Below, piece after piece: positions 1 to 10,640 of a DNA stretch of 64,000 nt. The notes under the pieces are model-generated. The model was not told the origin of the DNA, did not search any database, and saw only the letters and a program-made list of their open reading frames with translations. The translations under genes and the position numbers were made by a program. Source of the DNA: Anastatus disparis (taxonomy: Eukaryota > Arthropoda > Insecta > Hymenoptera > Eupelmidae); contig JAFFSR010000291.1 in the NCBI GenBank assembly GCA_017163975.1, forward strand, positions 3,539,001 to 3,603,000. The letters run 5' to 3'. Within the stretch, counting starts at the first letter, position 1; every line of letters starts with the position of its first letter.

Positions 1-220
1 ATGAAAAATTGTTCATAATAAAAATACGCCTTAGAAAGTTATGAAATCAATGGCAGTTGATCAAGTTTTTACTGCCTTTATCTAAAGAATGATAAAAATA
101 CGCCGTAGAAAGTTATGAAATCAATATTAGTCAAGTTTTCAATGTTTTAATATTTAAACTAGATTATCAACAACTTTCGCAAAGAATTTTTTAAATATTT
201 TATAATTATAATTAATTAAC
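1..220. repeat. Left arm of a long inverted pair (partner 10422-10640)
   Basis: The segment is the approximate reverse complement of 10422-10640, including the ATGAAAAATTGTTCAT start and two internal copies of a TACGCC..AGAAAGTTATGAAATCAA motif about 80 bp apart. The homology stops at AATTAA, which on the right side is exactly where a TTAA-flanked element sits. The arm may extend beyond the left edge of the window. Confidence 0.8.
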
Positions 221-254
221 AGAATAATCATAAAATTATATAAGAATAAAAGTG

Positions 255-965
255 TAATTGAGGGCCCGGAAACGAAAAGGGGATATAACGCTCGCGCGCT
301 GGAAAAGTATTGTCCAACGATCGTATTTTTCAACTTCGTAAAAACTTGCATTTTAATAATGGATTATGATTAATAATTTCATTGCGCATTTTTTTTATGT
401 TGATGATAAATTTGTATCTATTTTATTTTTTTATTAATCTTGAAAAAATGTGATTTTTTACAAAAATAGATTTTTATAAAATTTTCACTTCAACTCGCTA
501 GAACTTTTTTCGGTTTGAATATTTTATTATGAAATTTTTATACGATAAACTCATAAGTATTCTACGTATTTTAAGCTTTATTAGAATAAAAAATCTCATT
601 TTGAAATGAAATGGTAGCCAATTGAAATTATTTTTTACAAATTTCGGATTTTTTTTTCAAATTGATAAGTTGTGTTACGAATTTTTAAATTTAGTATATT
701 AAATAATACTAAAATATTCGCAAGGGTTTCAGGAAGTTTTCTGAAAAGTTTCAACTTTTTCCGTATCAATGGTTAAGAGTTATAACATTTTATATACGAA
801 TAATAAGCCGTCCGCTGTCCGCCTGCCGCGCGACGCACGGCGCTTACACGAAGGCTTCCCTGAAATATTTTGATAAAAAATCTCTTTAACTTTTTATTGT
901 TTTTGATATACATATATTGTGTTATAGTATATTAATACCTTAAATTGTTAATAAAATAAATAGGC
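255..965. repeat. Left terminal inverted repeat
   Basis: Near-exact inverse of 3890-4601 with small indels. It contains a GC-rich stretch (near 811-850) in an otherwise AT-rich arm, matched at 4000-4045 on the other side. Confidence 0.85.
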
Positions 966-1546
966 TATTTGATTAAAAATACTTTGGTTTTACTTAATTA
1001 TTTATCATATGAAAGCTTTTACTTTTAATTTTCTTTTTATCATTTATAATGCAAGAATAATAATAATAATAACAACCATGGTAACAATAATAATAGTAAT
1101 AATAGTTATGACAATAATAATAATTCATAATAATTGTGCAGTAGAATAATTTTTACACAAGTTTTTATTTAATTTAACTTTATTGCTATGAATATTTTAA
1201 ATATTAATTTTATAATTTATTCGATTTTTTTTATCAAAAAGTTTATGTTTTTAATATCATTTTATTATAAATGATGGTCGGTTTTTTTTACAAATTAGTA
1301 TACTTGCAATTAATTTATATAATGTCTGAAATCGTGATTTTTGAATTTAAGTTTATTTACTGTTCTTGAGAATATTTTTCATTTGTTTTTTTCCTTCATT
1401 CTTCATTTGTTTTTCTGAACCGAAAACAACAATGATTGCTGTATATTTTATGTTAACTTTATTATTCTTATAAGTATTGACTTGTTAAAAGATCATTGAA
1501 ATTTGGGAAACTCAATTTCGTATTAAGTTTTACATAAAAATGAAAT

Positions 1547-3684
1547 ATGAATAATAATAAAGAAAGTAATAAGCTATTGCATGGTCGTAGGCGTGTTAAA
1601 AATGAAGCTGATTGGAAGTGTAATAAAATAAAGCAAGCAAAAAATGAGGTTAGTAAAATTAAAAAATTTTGGAAAATCAGTTCATTATATTATTAAATTA
1701 GTTTATTGTATACATATTATTATTACATATAGGGAAAAATGTATGAATCGCATTCAGGAAAAGTTATTAATGAAAAAACGTTTAAAAATATAACCTCTTG
1801 CTGCAAACATATGTGTTACGATTTAATACCAATAAATGTTCAAGAAAAAGAATTTACTGAATTTTGGAAATTGGGAGATTATGATAAACAAAATTTACTA
1901 TTAGGTAATTGTATGAAATTTCGAGAACCTGCGGTATTAAATGAAAATAATAAACAACAAAGATTAGTAGTGTGGACATATTGGTTAATCTCTAGTGACA
2001 AAATTTATCAAGTTTGTCAACAATATCTCTATAGTTTATTTCAAATAGGTAAAAAACGGATAAATACTTTACAGCGAAAGATTTTAAATAATCGAAGTTT
2101 AGAAGACTTAAGAGGGAAAAATAGTATGCATAACTTAAAATTAAATAATAATGTAAAAGATTTGATTTTATTGCACTGTAAATTACTACCTCATCGACAA
2201 TCTCATTACGCGCATGAATCTTCATCATTGAAGTATTTTGAAAATCCAAGTTTAAATATTGAAGTTATGTATAAATTATTTATTGATTATTATGCATCCG
2301 TGACTGGTGAACTTGATCCTCCGATAGGGCAATCTTCTTATGCCAAATTTTTCAACAACTACTCAGGTTTTACGTTCACAATGCCACGTACTGACGTATG
2401 TAATCTATGTTACGCTAATGAAAACAGTGAAAATGTTACTGAAGAAATTTTTAGGCATAAAGAGAGAGCCAAAAATTATTTTATAAAGAAAAAACAGATG
2501 TTATCGGAAGAAAATGCTCTATGCTTAGAGTTTGATTTTGCACAGAATTTACCGCTGCCAAAATTACCCGTAAGTGACCAATTTTTTCGACGGTTGATGT
2601 GGTTATACGTGTTTAATGTTCATGTGCACAACAGCGATCAAAGTTACATGTTTATTATACCTGAAGGGCTTGCAAAAAAGGTGGAAATACTGTTTGCAAT
2701 TTTGTTTATAATGTTATACAAAAAGAGTTTCGGCCAACATATCATTCCAAAATTATTTTATTTTCTGATGCTTGCGGTGGGCAAAACCGAAATTATATGG
2801 TTTTACGGTTTCTTTCAAGCTTATGCTCCAAGTTAAATGTAGAAATAGAGTATTTATACCCAATACGAGGCCATTCGTTTAACCAATGCGACAGAAATTT
2901 CGGTACTTACACTAAAAAAAAAAAACTCATGGAACGTATTGAAACACAAAATGAATATATGAGTCTTATCAGAAATGCCCGTGATCCTCCATTTATTGTT
3001 ATTGATACAACAGAATTAACATTAGTTAATTATGAAAAAAATTTTAATAAAGAAGTAAAAAAATTACAAATAAGTAAAGTTTTTCTGATGAAATTATATC
3101 CTAATGGTAAAGTAGACACTCAGGAAGAATATTTTGGCAGCATAAAAACATTTGAAATACAGCCCAAGATAGTTTTCGACGAGATTGAAGAAAGTGTTCC
3201 ACCAATAACTGGTATAGCAGATGCTAAAGTTAACGATATTAAGAGTTTACTAAAATATTTGAGTCCTAATAATCAAATTTACTATTTAAATCATTTCGAA
3301 AAAGTCGGAATCAAAGAGGTTAAAGAAATGAAAAAAGAAAAGATCAAACAGGAAATTAAAAAAGAAAAAGTTAAACAAGAAATTAAAAAAGGAAAAGTTA
3401 CACAAAAAATTAAAAATGAAAAAGTTAAACAAGAAATAAAAAAAGGAAAAGTTACACAAAAAATTAAAAATGAAAAAGTTAAACAAGAAATTAAAAAAGA
3501 AAAAAGTCTTAAAACAGAAAAATCAAAAATGAAAGAAAAAAAAATGAATGCTAAAACGCATCATACAAAATATCAAGAAAAAAATAGAAAACGGAAACAA
3601 ATCACAGACTTGAAGCTTGTAAATGAAGAAGATAATCCAAAAAAATTAAAACAGAGCAAAAATTGTAAAAAAACGAAAAATTAA
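1547..3684 (+). CDS. Transposase-like protein (DUF7869-like), two exons, -1 frameshift
   Basis: Start ATG is at 1547. Exon 1 is 1547-1648 (34 codons, NLS-like HGRRR), a phase-0 GT-AG intron of 84 bp follows, and exon 2 starts at 1733. Family landmarks I recognise are the N-terminal CCKHMC region and FWKLGDYDKQN, then CNLC, LEFDFAQNLPLPKLP, SDACGGQNRN and RGHSFNQCDRNFG. The conserved Asp residues in FDFAQ, SDACGG and CDRNFG would suit an RNase-H-like DD(D/E) fold, but that is inference. The reading frame changes by -1 between 2664 and 2701, where the heptamer A AAA AAG (2674-2680) lies in the right register. The last ~110 residues are Lys/Glu-rich with a 9-residue repeat. Its place between long inverted repeats suggests it moves the element. 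The DUF name is from memory. Confidence 0.72.
3340..3501 (+). repeat. Six in-frame 27-bp Lys-rich repeats
   Basis: Six tandem 9-residue units of the form K-[IV]-[KT]-Q-[EK]-I-K-[KN]-[EG] lie in the C-terminal tail of the transposase-like gene. Units 2-3 and 4-5 form an almost identical 54-bp pair, so the array grew recently by duplication of two-unit blocks. Confidence 0.9.
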
Positions 3685-3889
3685 GCTTGTAAATTTTTTT
3701 TTTATTAATAAAATAACTTCGTAATTAATTTATATTGATTTTAGTTTTATTTATTGACAAACCGTTACAAAAAAGATTATTTAATAAATTTTGAAAACTA
3801 TAATCTAGAATTTAGCGTACCAGTAATAAAAAGAAATGCTTTTATGTAACAAATAATTAAATAATAACCATAATGTTTCATTTTAATTA

Positions 3890-4601
3890 ATAGCTTATTG
3901 ATTGTAAAAATACTTTAGGGTATTTACTATACTGTAATGCAATATATAAATAACAAAAACAATAAAAAGTTGAAAAGATTTATCAAAATATTTCAGGGAA
4001 GCCTTCGTGTAAGCGCCGTGCGTCGCGCGGCAGGCGGACAGCGGCCGGCTTATTATTCGTATATAAAATGTTATAACTCTTAACAATTGATACGGAAAAA
4101 GCTGAAACTTTTCAGAAAACTTCCTGAAACCCTTGCGAATATTTTAGTATTATTTAATATACTAAATTTAAAAATTCGTAACACAACTTATCAATTTGAA
4201 AAAAAAATCCGAAATTTGTAAAAAATAATTTCAATTGGCTACCATTTCATTTCAAAATGAGATTTTTTATTCTAATAAAGCTTAAAATACGTAGAATACT
4301 TATGAGTTTATCGTATAAAAATTTCATAATAAAATATTCAAACCGAAAAAAGTTCTAGCGAGTTGAAGTGAAAATTTTATAAAAATCTATTTTTGTAAAA
4401 AATCACATTTTTTCAAGATTAATAAAAAAATAAAATAGATACAAATTTATCATCAACATAAAAAAAATGCGCAATGAAATTATTAATCATAATCCATTAT
4501 TAAAATGCAAGTTTTTACGAAGTTGAAAAATACGATCGTTGGACAATACTTAAATGCGAGTTTCACTTTATATCCCCTTTTCGTTTCCGGACCCTCAATT
4601 A
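3890..4601. repeat. Right terminal inverted repeat
   Basis: Inverse of 255-965; see that entry. Confidence 0.85.
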
Positions 4602-5288
4602 TAATTGAACGAAAGATGGGATCTAATTTAAACATTTTATGTTAACTGGAGTATAAAAGACAGTAATGTTATAGCTGTAACGTCTTCGCTTATTAAAACA
4701 TTTATTTTTTTATTATTAATAAATTTTGTGTTTTGTTACAAAAAAACTTTTGGCTGAGATTTTCCAAAAGTTTTAGCTTTTCCGTTCAAGAGGTCATCGG
4801 AAAAAAATAAGCATTGGAATCATCTAATTATAATGAAAAAGCGTTACCTTTTTCTTAATTAGATGAAAACAATGAACGGTGACCTCCACTAGAAAATAAG
4901 CCGCCAAGAGTTCAGAGGTTTTTTCCATGAAGATTTTCGGTTTTTCCGAAAAATATAAAAACCTCTGAACTAATCAAAATGCACATTATTCTACTACAGT
5001 CGTTTGCAGCACCTAGTACGGGTCAGTCGTATCTTAAAAACCCATAAAGGGAAACACAATTTTTATGAGTTTTACTCAAAGTCTTTGTATTTTATCTTAA
5101 AGTAATTATTACATCACTTATATTTTCGAGTAATTATTATTTTGACTTTATATTTTAAAAGTGACTATTATACTATATTCAATTAAAAAAAAGTGACTAA
5201 TATATTATTTAATATAATATATTTAATTCAATTCAAAAAGTGACCATTATATTACATTGTACCAAGAGAAGGGCCTTCTCGAATTAAA
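4602..5288. other. Gap between two elements, with small hairpins
   Basis: No coding signal. Contains an inverted repeat AGTTCAGAGGTTTTTT / AAAAACCTCTGAACT (about 4909 and 4959) and a second hairpin CATCTAATTA / TTAATTAGATG (about 4822-4865). The rest is AT-rich with short direct repeats of AGTGACTATTATA type near 5160-5260. Confidence 0.6.
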
Positions 5289-5293
5289 ACAAC

Positions 5294-5504
5294 TGTTAAA
5301 ATGAACTATAAAATCTTATACAAATTTACCGCACTATAGTTAATGTAAAACCTAAAACGCACATGAGTGTGTATGTATATAAAACTATAGTCTATGCTAA
5401 CTTCTCTCTGTTTCATCATGTAGAATAAATATACTTAAAAACTTTATCCGTTTGTGTTTTATTTCATACTCAGCATCTAATACAATAATAATTAAATATC
5501 AACA
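5294..5504 (+). repeat. copia 5' LTR
   Basis: Begins TGTTAAAAT and ends TATCAACA. TATATAAAA at 5376-5384 is the likely TATA box and AATAAA at 5424-5429 the likely polyadenylation signal. Confidence 0.93.
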
Positions 5505-5520
5505 GGTTATAGCCCAGATA
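5505..5520 (+). other. Probable tRNA primer-binding site
   Basis: GGTTATAGCCCAG directly follows the 5' LTR. It resembles the internal (anticodon-arm) initiator-Met tRNA priming site known from insect copia elements, with one missing base and one mismatch against the form I remember. The match should be tested against real tRNAs. Confidence 0.5.
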
Positions 5521-5724
5521 AAAGCTGTGATGCTGTAGTATCGATTTAGTTTAAAAAGTTCTAGTGAATAACATAAAAAAAAAATATGTTAGTGTAAACC
5601 TAACCTAAAATTTTTTTTTTCGAGCACGTGTAAGATAACAGTAGTGTCGTTAAAACTTTTATATTTGCAAGCAACAGCTGTAGCATATATACAAGAAAAA
5701 GAAATAAAAATTAAAATAAATTTT

Positions 5725-6885
5725 ATGATGTCAAATTTAAGTGTGCACATAGAAAAATTGACAAAAGATAATTATGACACATGGAAGCTACAAATGCAAG
5801 CCATTCTCATAAAAAGTGATGGCTGGGCATATGCTAACAAATCATCGGTTCGACCAACGGCAGACACAACGCAACCTGCTTGGGACAAAGGAGATTCCAA
5901 GGCTAGATCAGACATAATTTTAGCAATGAGCCTATCTGAATTATGCCACGTCAAGGGAACCACTACGTCTGCCGAATTATGGGATAAACTTAATAATGTG
6001 TATCAATCAAAAGGTCCCACTCAAACAAAAATTAAATATACATCAAATAAAAATTACACGCATAGTCAACAAAAAGCATTAGGCTCCAATTTTTACAACA
6101 AAAATGTAAGCAAAAATAATAAAAATAAAGCTAATTATAAATGTAATTTTTGTAATAGACATGGTCATAAAGCTGCAAAATGCTGGTTCAAAAATGAAAC
6201 AAGACAATCAACATCACAAGCAGAAGACGCAGTGCTGCTTGCTATACTGCAAGAAAGTGACTATAAAGACCATCACGAACCGTCATCATCAAGCACAGCA
6301 CTCACGGCTAGCGAAAACAGAAGCAAAGAATGGTGTATCGATAGTGGCGCAACGTCGCATATGTATAGTCAAGAGGAAAACTTCGACGATATAAAATCCA
6401 CTGATGGACACAGTGTAAGACTAGCTACAGATAAACGTACACCTGTGATAGGTAAAGGTACTATAAAATTAAATATCTCTTTAAAAGAAAAAGATATATT
6501 AATTTTAGAAGGGCAACGTCATGGTGATTTATTTTTTGTAAAACCAAGAGAAACTCAAGCTCTGTCCGTAAAGCAAAATAATCTTTTACAACAATGGCAT
6601 TATCGTTACGGCCATTTAAATATGTCAGACCTTCAAAAACTGTCTTCACACAAGCTAGTGTACGGACTACCGAATAAATTCGACAATGTGATTTCAGGCT
6701 GTAAAACCTGCATAATTAGAAAACAAACTGTAACACCGTTCTCCACAAGTTCTACGCATAAAAGTGAAAATGTTTTAGATTCAATCCATTCTGATGTATG
6801 TGGACCTATGCAACAAAAGTCTCTTGGAGGAGCTGTCTACTTCGCCACGTTTATAGATGACAAAAGTATACTTTCTAAAAAGTAA
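5725..6885 (+). pseudogene. copia gag-protease-integrase N-terminus
   Basis: The first good ATG pair is 5725/5728; open sequence upstream lacks ATG. The N-terminus has the copia gag motif KLTKDNYDTWKLQM. After VYQSKGP the normal middle of gag is missing and the frame resumes shortly before the knuckle CNFCNRHGHKAAKC (CX2CX4HX4C). The aspartic protease active site is WCIDSGATSHM. The integrase zinc-binding H-H-C-C region follows (HYRYGHLN ... CKTC) and then SIHSDVCGP and ATFIDD. The frame is lost just after FIDDKS, by a small deletion that brings in a stop at 6885; the next segment continues in another frame from about 6863. Confidence 0.9.
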
Positions 6886-7490
6886 AGATGAGGTAAAATC
6901 TGCGTTCCTCAAATATAAAGCAAAAGTAGAAAATATGCATAATCGTAAAATAAAAATCTTACGCACTGATGGTGGTTTAGAGTATGTAGGAAAGCAGTTT
7001 ACTGAAATTTTAGAAAAAGAAGGCATACAGCGACAACATACTGTAGCTTACACGCCGCAGCAAAATGGTACCGCTGAGCGTATGAATCGTACACTAGTGG
7101 AGATGGCAAGATGCCTATTACTGCATGCAAACCTTCCAAAATATTTCTGAGGTGAAGCAATAAACACTGCTGCTTATTTGAGAAACCGATCACCAACAAG
7201 CTTTCTAAACAATTCTACTCCATATGAAAAACTTTTTGGTATAAAACCAAATATAAGCCATTTACGCGTATTTGGGTGTAAAGCATTTGCACTTAATAAA
7301 ACTCCAACAAGAGGAAAGTTTGATCCAAAATCAATTGAATGTATTATGTTAGGTAATGATAATGAATCAAAGGCCTACAGATTATTCAACAATAAATCAA
7401 ATAAAATAATAAAAAGCAGAGATGTAAAATTCTTAGACGAATTTCACAATAATATGCCGTCGAGTAACACTGTTGAATTTAATATATTAA
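6857..7490 (+). pseudogene. copia integrase core, C-terminal part
   Basis: Continues the integrase in a different frame: VYFLKSKDEV, LRTDGGLEY, then the catalytic-glutamate region TPQQNGTAERMNRTLVEMAR. A TGA at 7148-7150 replaces the Trp normally found before GEAINTAAYLRNR. Reading continues in the same frame through RVFGCKAF and the integrase C-terminal GKFDPKS region until the foldback insertion at 7491. Confidence 0.88.
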
Positions 7491-7871
7491 GAGGAGGTCA
7501 CGTATCTCTGTCCTTTTCTAATCAAAGAAATGATTTTTTTACAAAAACTAATAACTTTATCAAAAAATGAAGAGAAAGCCGCATCTTGTATCAAAAAAAG
7601 CAATATTTTCTTTGATAAGAAAAAATTAATTTTATTGCTTCGTTTTCAAGAAAACCTTGAAAAACTTAAATCATAGAGGTTAGGGTGGACAATTTGGTTT
7701 TTCAAGGTTTTCTTGAGAACGAAGCAATAAAATTAATTTTTTCTTATCAAAGAAAATATTGCTTTTTTTGATACAAGATGCGGCTTTCTCTTCATTTTTT
7801 GATAAAAATATTAGTCTTTGTAAAAAAATCATTTCTTTGATTAGAAAAGGACAGAGATACGCGACCTCCTG
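7491..7871. mobile_element. TTAA-flanked foldback element inside copia pol
   Basis: A 381-bp near-palindrome with arms of about 170 bp. It starts GAGGAGGTCACG and ends CGCGACCTCCTG, with TTAA at 7487-7490 and 7872-7875. Removing the element and one TTAA rejoins the copia pol reading frame exactly, which proves the boundaries and the TTAA duplication. No coding content. Confidence 0.93.
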
Positions 7872-7875
7872 TTAA

Positions 7876-8215
7876 AGGACTCAGAAGAATCTAATCAAAA
7901 AGATACAGAAGAAAAACAAGAATCTAATTTAAAGGATAATGCAAAATTAGAAAATATTGAACATAAAAGCAAAGAAGAAAATCTAGTTGATACGCCTCTA
8001 TCTACATTACAACGGGATCCTAGCAGACCAAAGTCGATCAAAACAGGAAAGGTTGGTAGACCGAAAAAGGAATACAACTTAGTACCAACAAAAATTGATT
8101 TTGCGCAAACAGCAATATATGATTCAGCGATGCCTACTTTGCAAGAAGCACTCAATGGACCATACAAAGATGAATGGAAAAATTCTTTAAAAATCGAATT
8201 TGATGGACTTAACAA
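7876..8215 (+). pseudogene. copia pol linker and start of RT
   Basis: In frame with the integrase segment across the foldback element. It is an acidic, low-complexity linker, then GRPKKEYNLV and the conserved pre-RT block TLQEALNGPYKDEWK. The first half of the RT fingers is deleted after FDGL; a stop follows and RT resumes near 8240 in another frame. Confidence 0.8.
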
Positions 8216-8239
8216 GCCAAAAATAATGGAATATCAGCT

Positions 8240-8626
8240 GAATTAAAATTAGATGTTTATCATGCTGATGTAAACATGGCTTATGTAAACGCTGATTTAG
8301 ACGAAGAAATTTATATGAAACAACCTCAATGCTTTATAGTTAAAGGTTATGAAGATTACGTATACAAAATGAAAAAAGCTATATATGGTTTAAAACAAGC
8401 TGGTAGACAATGGTACTCATTATTGATTAATATTTTAAAAGAATTTGGATTCAAGCAATCAGATGTGGAACCTTGCATGTTCATTAAAATTAAAGAAAGT
8501 GACATAATAATTATTGTAATTTATGTAGATGACATCATGTCAGCCACAAATAACAAGAGTTTGTACAATAAATTTATAAAGCAATTAATGTCAAAACTAG
8601 TCATAAAAGACTTAGGTCGTATTTAG
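8240..8626 (+). pseudogene. copia reverse transcriptase, palm
   Basis: Starts in the conserved DVYHADVNMAYVNADL block (8276 is its first ATG) and contains EEIYMKQP, KAIYGLKQAGRQWY and the catalytic YVDD. A TAG at 8624-8626 interrupts the text just before YCLGFEI. The Asp of DVNMA and the YVDD pair are the metal-binding residues. Confidence 0.88.
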
Positions 8627-9518
8627 TATTGTTTAGGTTTTGAAATCAATCAAAACACTGAAACTAAAGAAATCACATTGAAACAAGAAAAAATTTATTA
8701 ATGATTTGTTAATTAGATTCGAAATGCAGGGTGCTAACCCAGTCAAAACACCAATGGAGTCAAGGCCTATGCTTGCCAAAGATGAGGGCTCACCACGAGC
8801 AAATCAAGAACTATATCGAAAATTAAACAGATCGCTAATCTACATATCAACGGGTAGTAGACCGGATATTTCATACGCGATAAGCGTTTTAAGTAGTTAT
8901 AATATGGATCCTTACGTTTGCCATTGGAAAGCAGTAAAACGAGTCCTGCGTTATTTAAGCGGCACCAAAAGTAACTGTTTATTATATCGCAAAACCAATA
9001 TGGGTTTATTTGGATACGTGAATGCTGATTGGGCAGGAAACGCAAATGATAGAGTCTCAAGGAGTGGCTTTATTTTCAAGCTTGCTAATTCTGTTATCAC
9101 GTGGGAAACACGAAAGCAAAAATGTATTGCTTTGTCTACAACAGAAGCAGAATATGCTGCTTTATCGGAAGCATTAAAAGAAGCGAGTTACTTGATAAAT
9201 TTGTTAAATGATTTAGGTACCTGGCACAATATAAATCATGAAGCGTACCTGTGCTGTGATAATCAAGGCGCAATTAAATTGTCGAAAAACCATACATTTC
9301 ATTATAAAATAAAGCACATCGACATTCGTTATCATTACGTACGTGAAATGAAGTCTACAGGAAAAATCAAGATTATTTATGTGTCAACAAAATTAATGAC
9401 AGCTGACATTCTTACCAAAAGTTTAACATCACCTTTACATGAAAATTGTATAAAAAACTTAGGATTTGAACATTATGAAGATACAAATCAAGATTTTACG
9501 TTCAAGAGGGGCTGTTAA
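8627..9518 (+). pseudogene. copia RT thumb and RNase H
   Basis: After the TAG the text continues with YCLGFEI, breaks near 8700, then resumes and stays open from 8706 to TAA 9516-9518. It contains KTPMESRP, SLIYISTGSRPDISYA, and RNase H motifs ADWAGNANDR, TEAEYAAL, CDNQGAIKL and TADILTK. The stop codon lies 6 bases inside the 3' LTR, so the ORF overlaps the LTR. Confidence 0.88.
9503..9512 (+). other. Polypurine tract
   Basis: AAGAGGGG lies directly before the TGTTA of the 3' LTR, the expected place for plus-strand priming. Confidence 0.8.
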
Positions 9519-9723
9519 AATAAACTATAAAATCTTATTCAAATTTACCGCGCTATAGTTAATGTAAAACCTAAAACGCACATGAGTGTGTATGTATATA
9601 AAACTATAGCCCATGCTAACTTCTCTCTGTTTCATCATGTAGAATAAATATACTTAAAAACTTTATCCGTTTGTGTTTTATTTCATACTCAGCATCTAAT
9701 ACAATAATAATTAAATATTAACA
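9513..9723 (+). repeat. copia 3' LTR
   Basis: Same length as the 5' LTR with about six substitutions by eye; ends TATTAACA and is followed by the ACAAC duplication. Confidence 0.93.
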
Positions 9724-9728
9724 ACAAC

Positions 9729-10213
9729 GAATAAAACAAAGTAATAATTAAAATACTTATTTATATTTTTCTTTCCTCGATTCCTAAAAAAGGGCTCTCG
9801 ACCTCCCTCTATTCTCTATAGCCTCTGCCACGCGAAAACTTTCTTGCTTGCGTAACCGCTCGACGCAACGAGAACTGTAACGAACGGGTGAATTAAAATA
9901 TAAAAATTAATAACTTTTATTTGGACGTTACATAGCTATAAACACACTTGCTAGGCCCATTCTCAAAAAGTTAAAAGTGTTTTTACTATTTTAGTAAAAA
10001 AATGTTTAATAAACATTGTTTCAAAAAATATTTATACTATATTCGTTAGCATATAGCTTTAATATTTCAGATTTTTCTAATTCATAAATAGTTTGTCGAT
10101 CAGAACTGAATTTCTGTATCCTTTAATAATTGCAAAATAAAGTTTTATGGAAAAAGTGGTTATTGTAAATAGAAAATAAGACTTATTCGGAATCTAAATT
10201 TATATCTAAAAAT
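9729..10213. other. Gap with a possible older LTR end
   Basis: No coding signal. 9780-9950 is less AT-rich than the surroundings and ends ATTTGGACGTTACA, which looks like the 3' edge of another LTR. I could not find its start. Confidence 0.4.
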
Positions 10214-10421
10214 AAAGAACGCGAAAATGTTATAAACATAACTTTTTACTTCAGCGTTCCTTACTTTTCTCAAAAACAAATCGGTAGAATTTTTTGTTCC
10301 TGGGCATAAATATTGATAATAATATCTATTGCGCTCAACCTTCAATTTGCAGATACACTAATTAATACTTGAGGAAATAACAAAAAATCAATTAGACAAG
10401 GACTGCGAATCCGGCCTGCTC
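10214..10421 (-). mobile_element. Half copy of the 384-bp TTAA foldback family
   Basis: Matches the right half of the elements at 29624-30007 and 45099-45482, from the central AAGAACGCG loop to the terminus CCGGCCTGCTC, followed by TTAA (10422-10425). The left half is absent, so this copy was truncated at its centre. Confidence 0.85.
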
Positions 10422-10640
10422 TTAATTGATTATAGTTATAAAATATTTTAAAAATCCTTTACAAAAGTTGTAGATAATATAGTTTATATGTTAAAGCATT
10501 GAAAACTTGACTAATATTGATTTCAGAACTTTCTATGGCGTATTTTTATCATGCTTTAGATAAAGGCAGTAAAAACTTGACTAACTACTATTGATTTCAT
10601 AACTTTCTAAAGTGTATTTTCATGATGAACAATTTTTCAT
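10422..10640. repeat. Right arm of the long inverted pair (partner 1-220)
   Basis: Inverse of 1-220, ending GATGAACAATTTTTCAT. The foldback half-copy at 10214-10421 abuts the arm at its TTAA. Confidence 0.8.

Larger units (their letters stand above)
255..4601 (+). mobile_element. DNA transposon with ~700-bp terminal inverted repeats
   Basis: Two inverted repeats bound a spliced transposase-like gene. The outer ends read TAATTGAGGGCCCGG (left) and CCGGACCCTCAATTA (right); the left arm runs inward to about 965 and the right arm begins near 3890. I see no clear target duplication outside the ends. Short open frames inside the arms (near 154-351 and 3895-4086) are mirror images of one another and are not genes. 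Confidence 0.8.
5289..9728 (+). mobile_element. Ty1/copia-type LTR retrotransposon, defective
   Basis: Two 211-bp LTRs (5294-5504, 9513-9723) are flanked by the 5-bp duplication ACAAC (5289-5293, 9724-9728). Domain order between them is gag, CCHC knuckle, protease, integrase, RT, RNase H, which is the copia order. The LTRs differ at about six positions by eye, so the insertion is not brand new. The element has an internal gag deletion, a frame break in integrase, two nonsense codons, deletions around RT and a foldback insertion at 7491-7871. Confidence 0.95.

Noticed and set aside
154..351. Short open frame on the minus strand, with an equivalent at the other end of the same element
   Set aside because: It lies partly in the terminal inverted repeat and is mirrored there; no protein feature.
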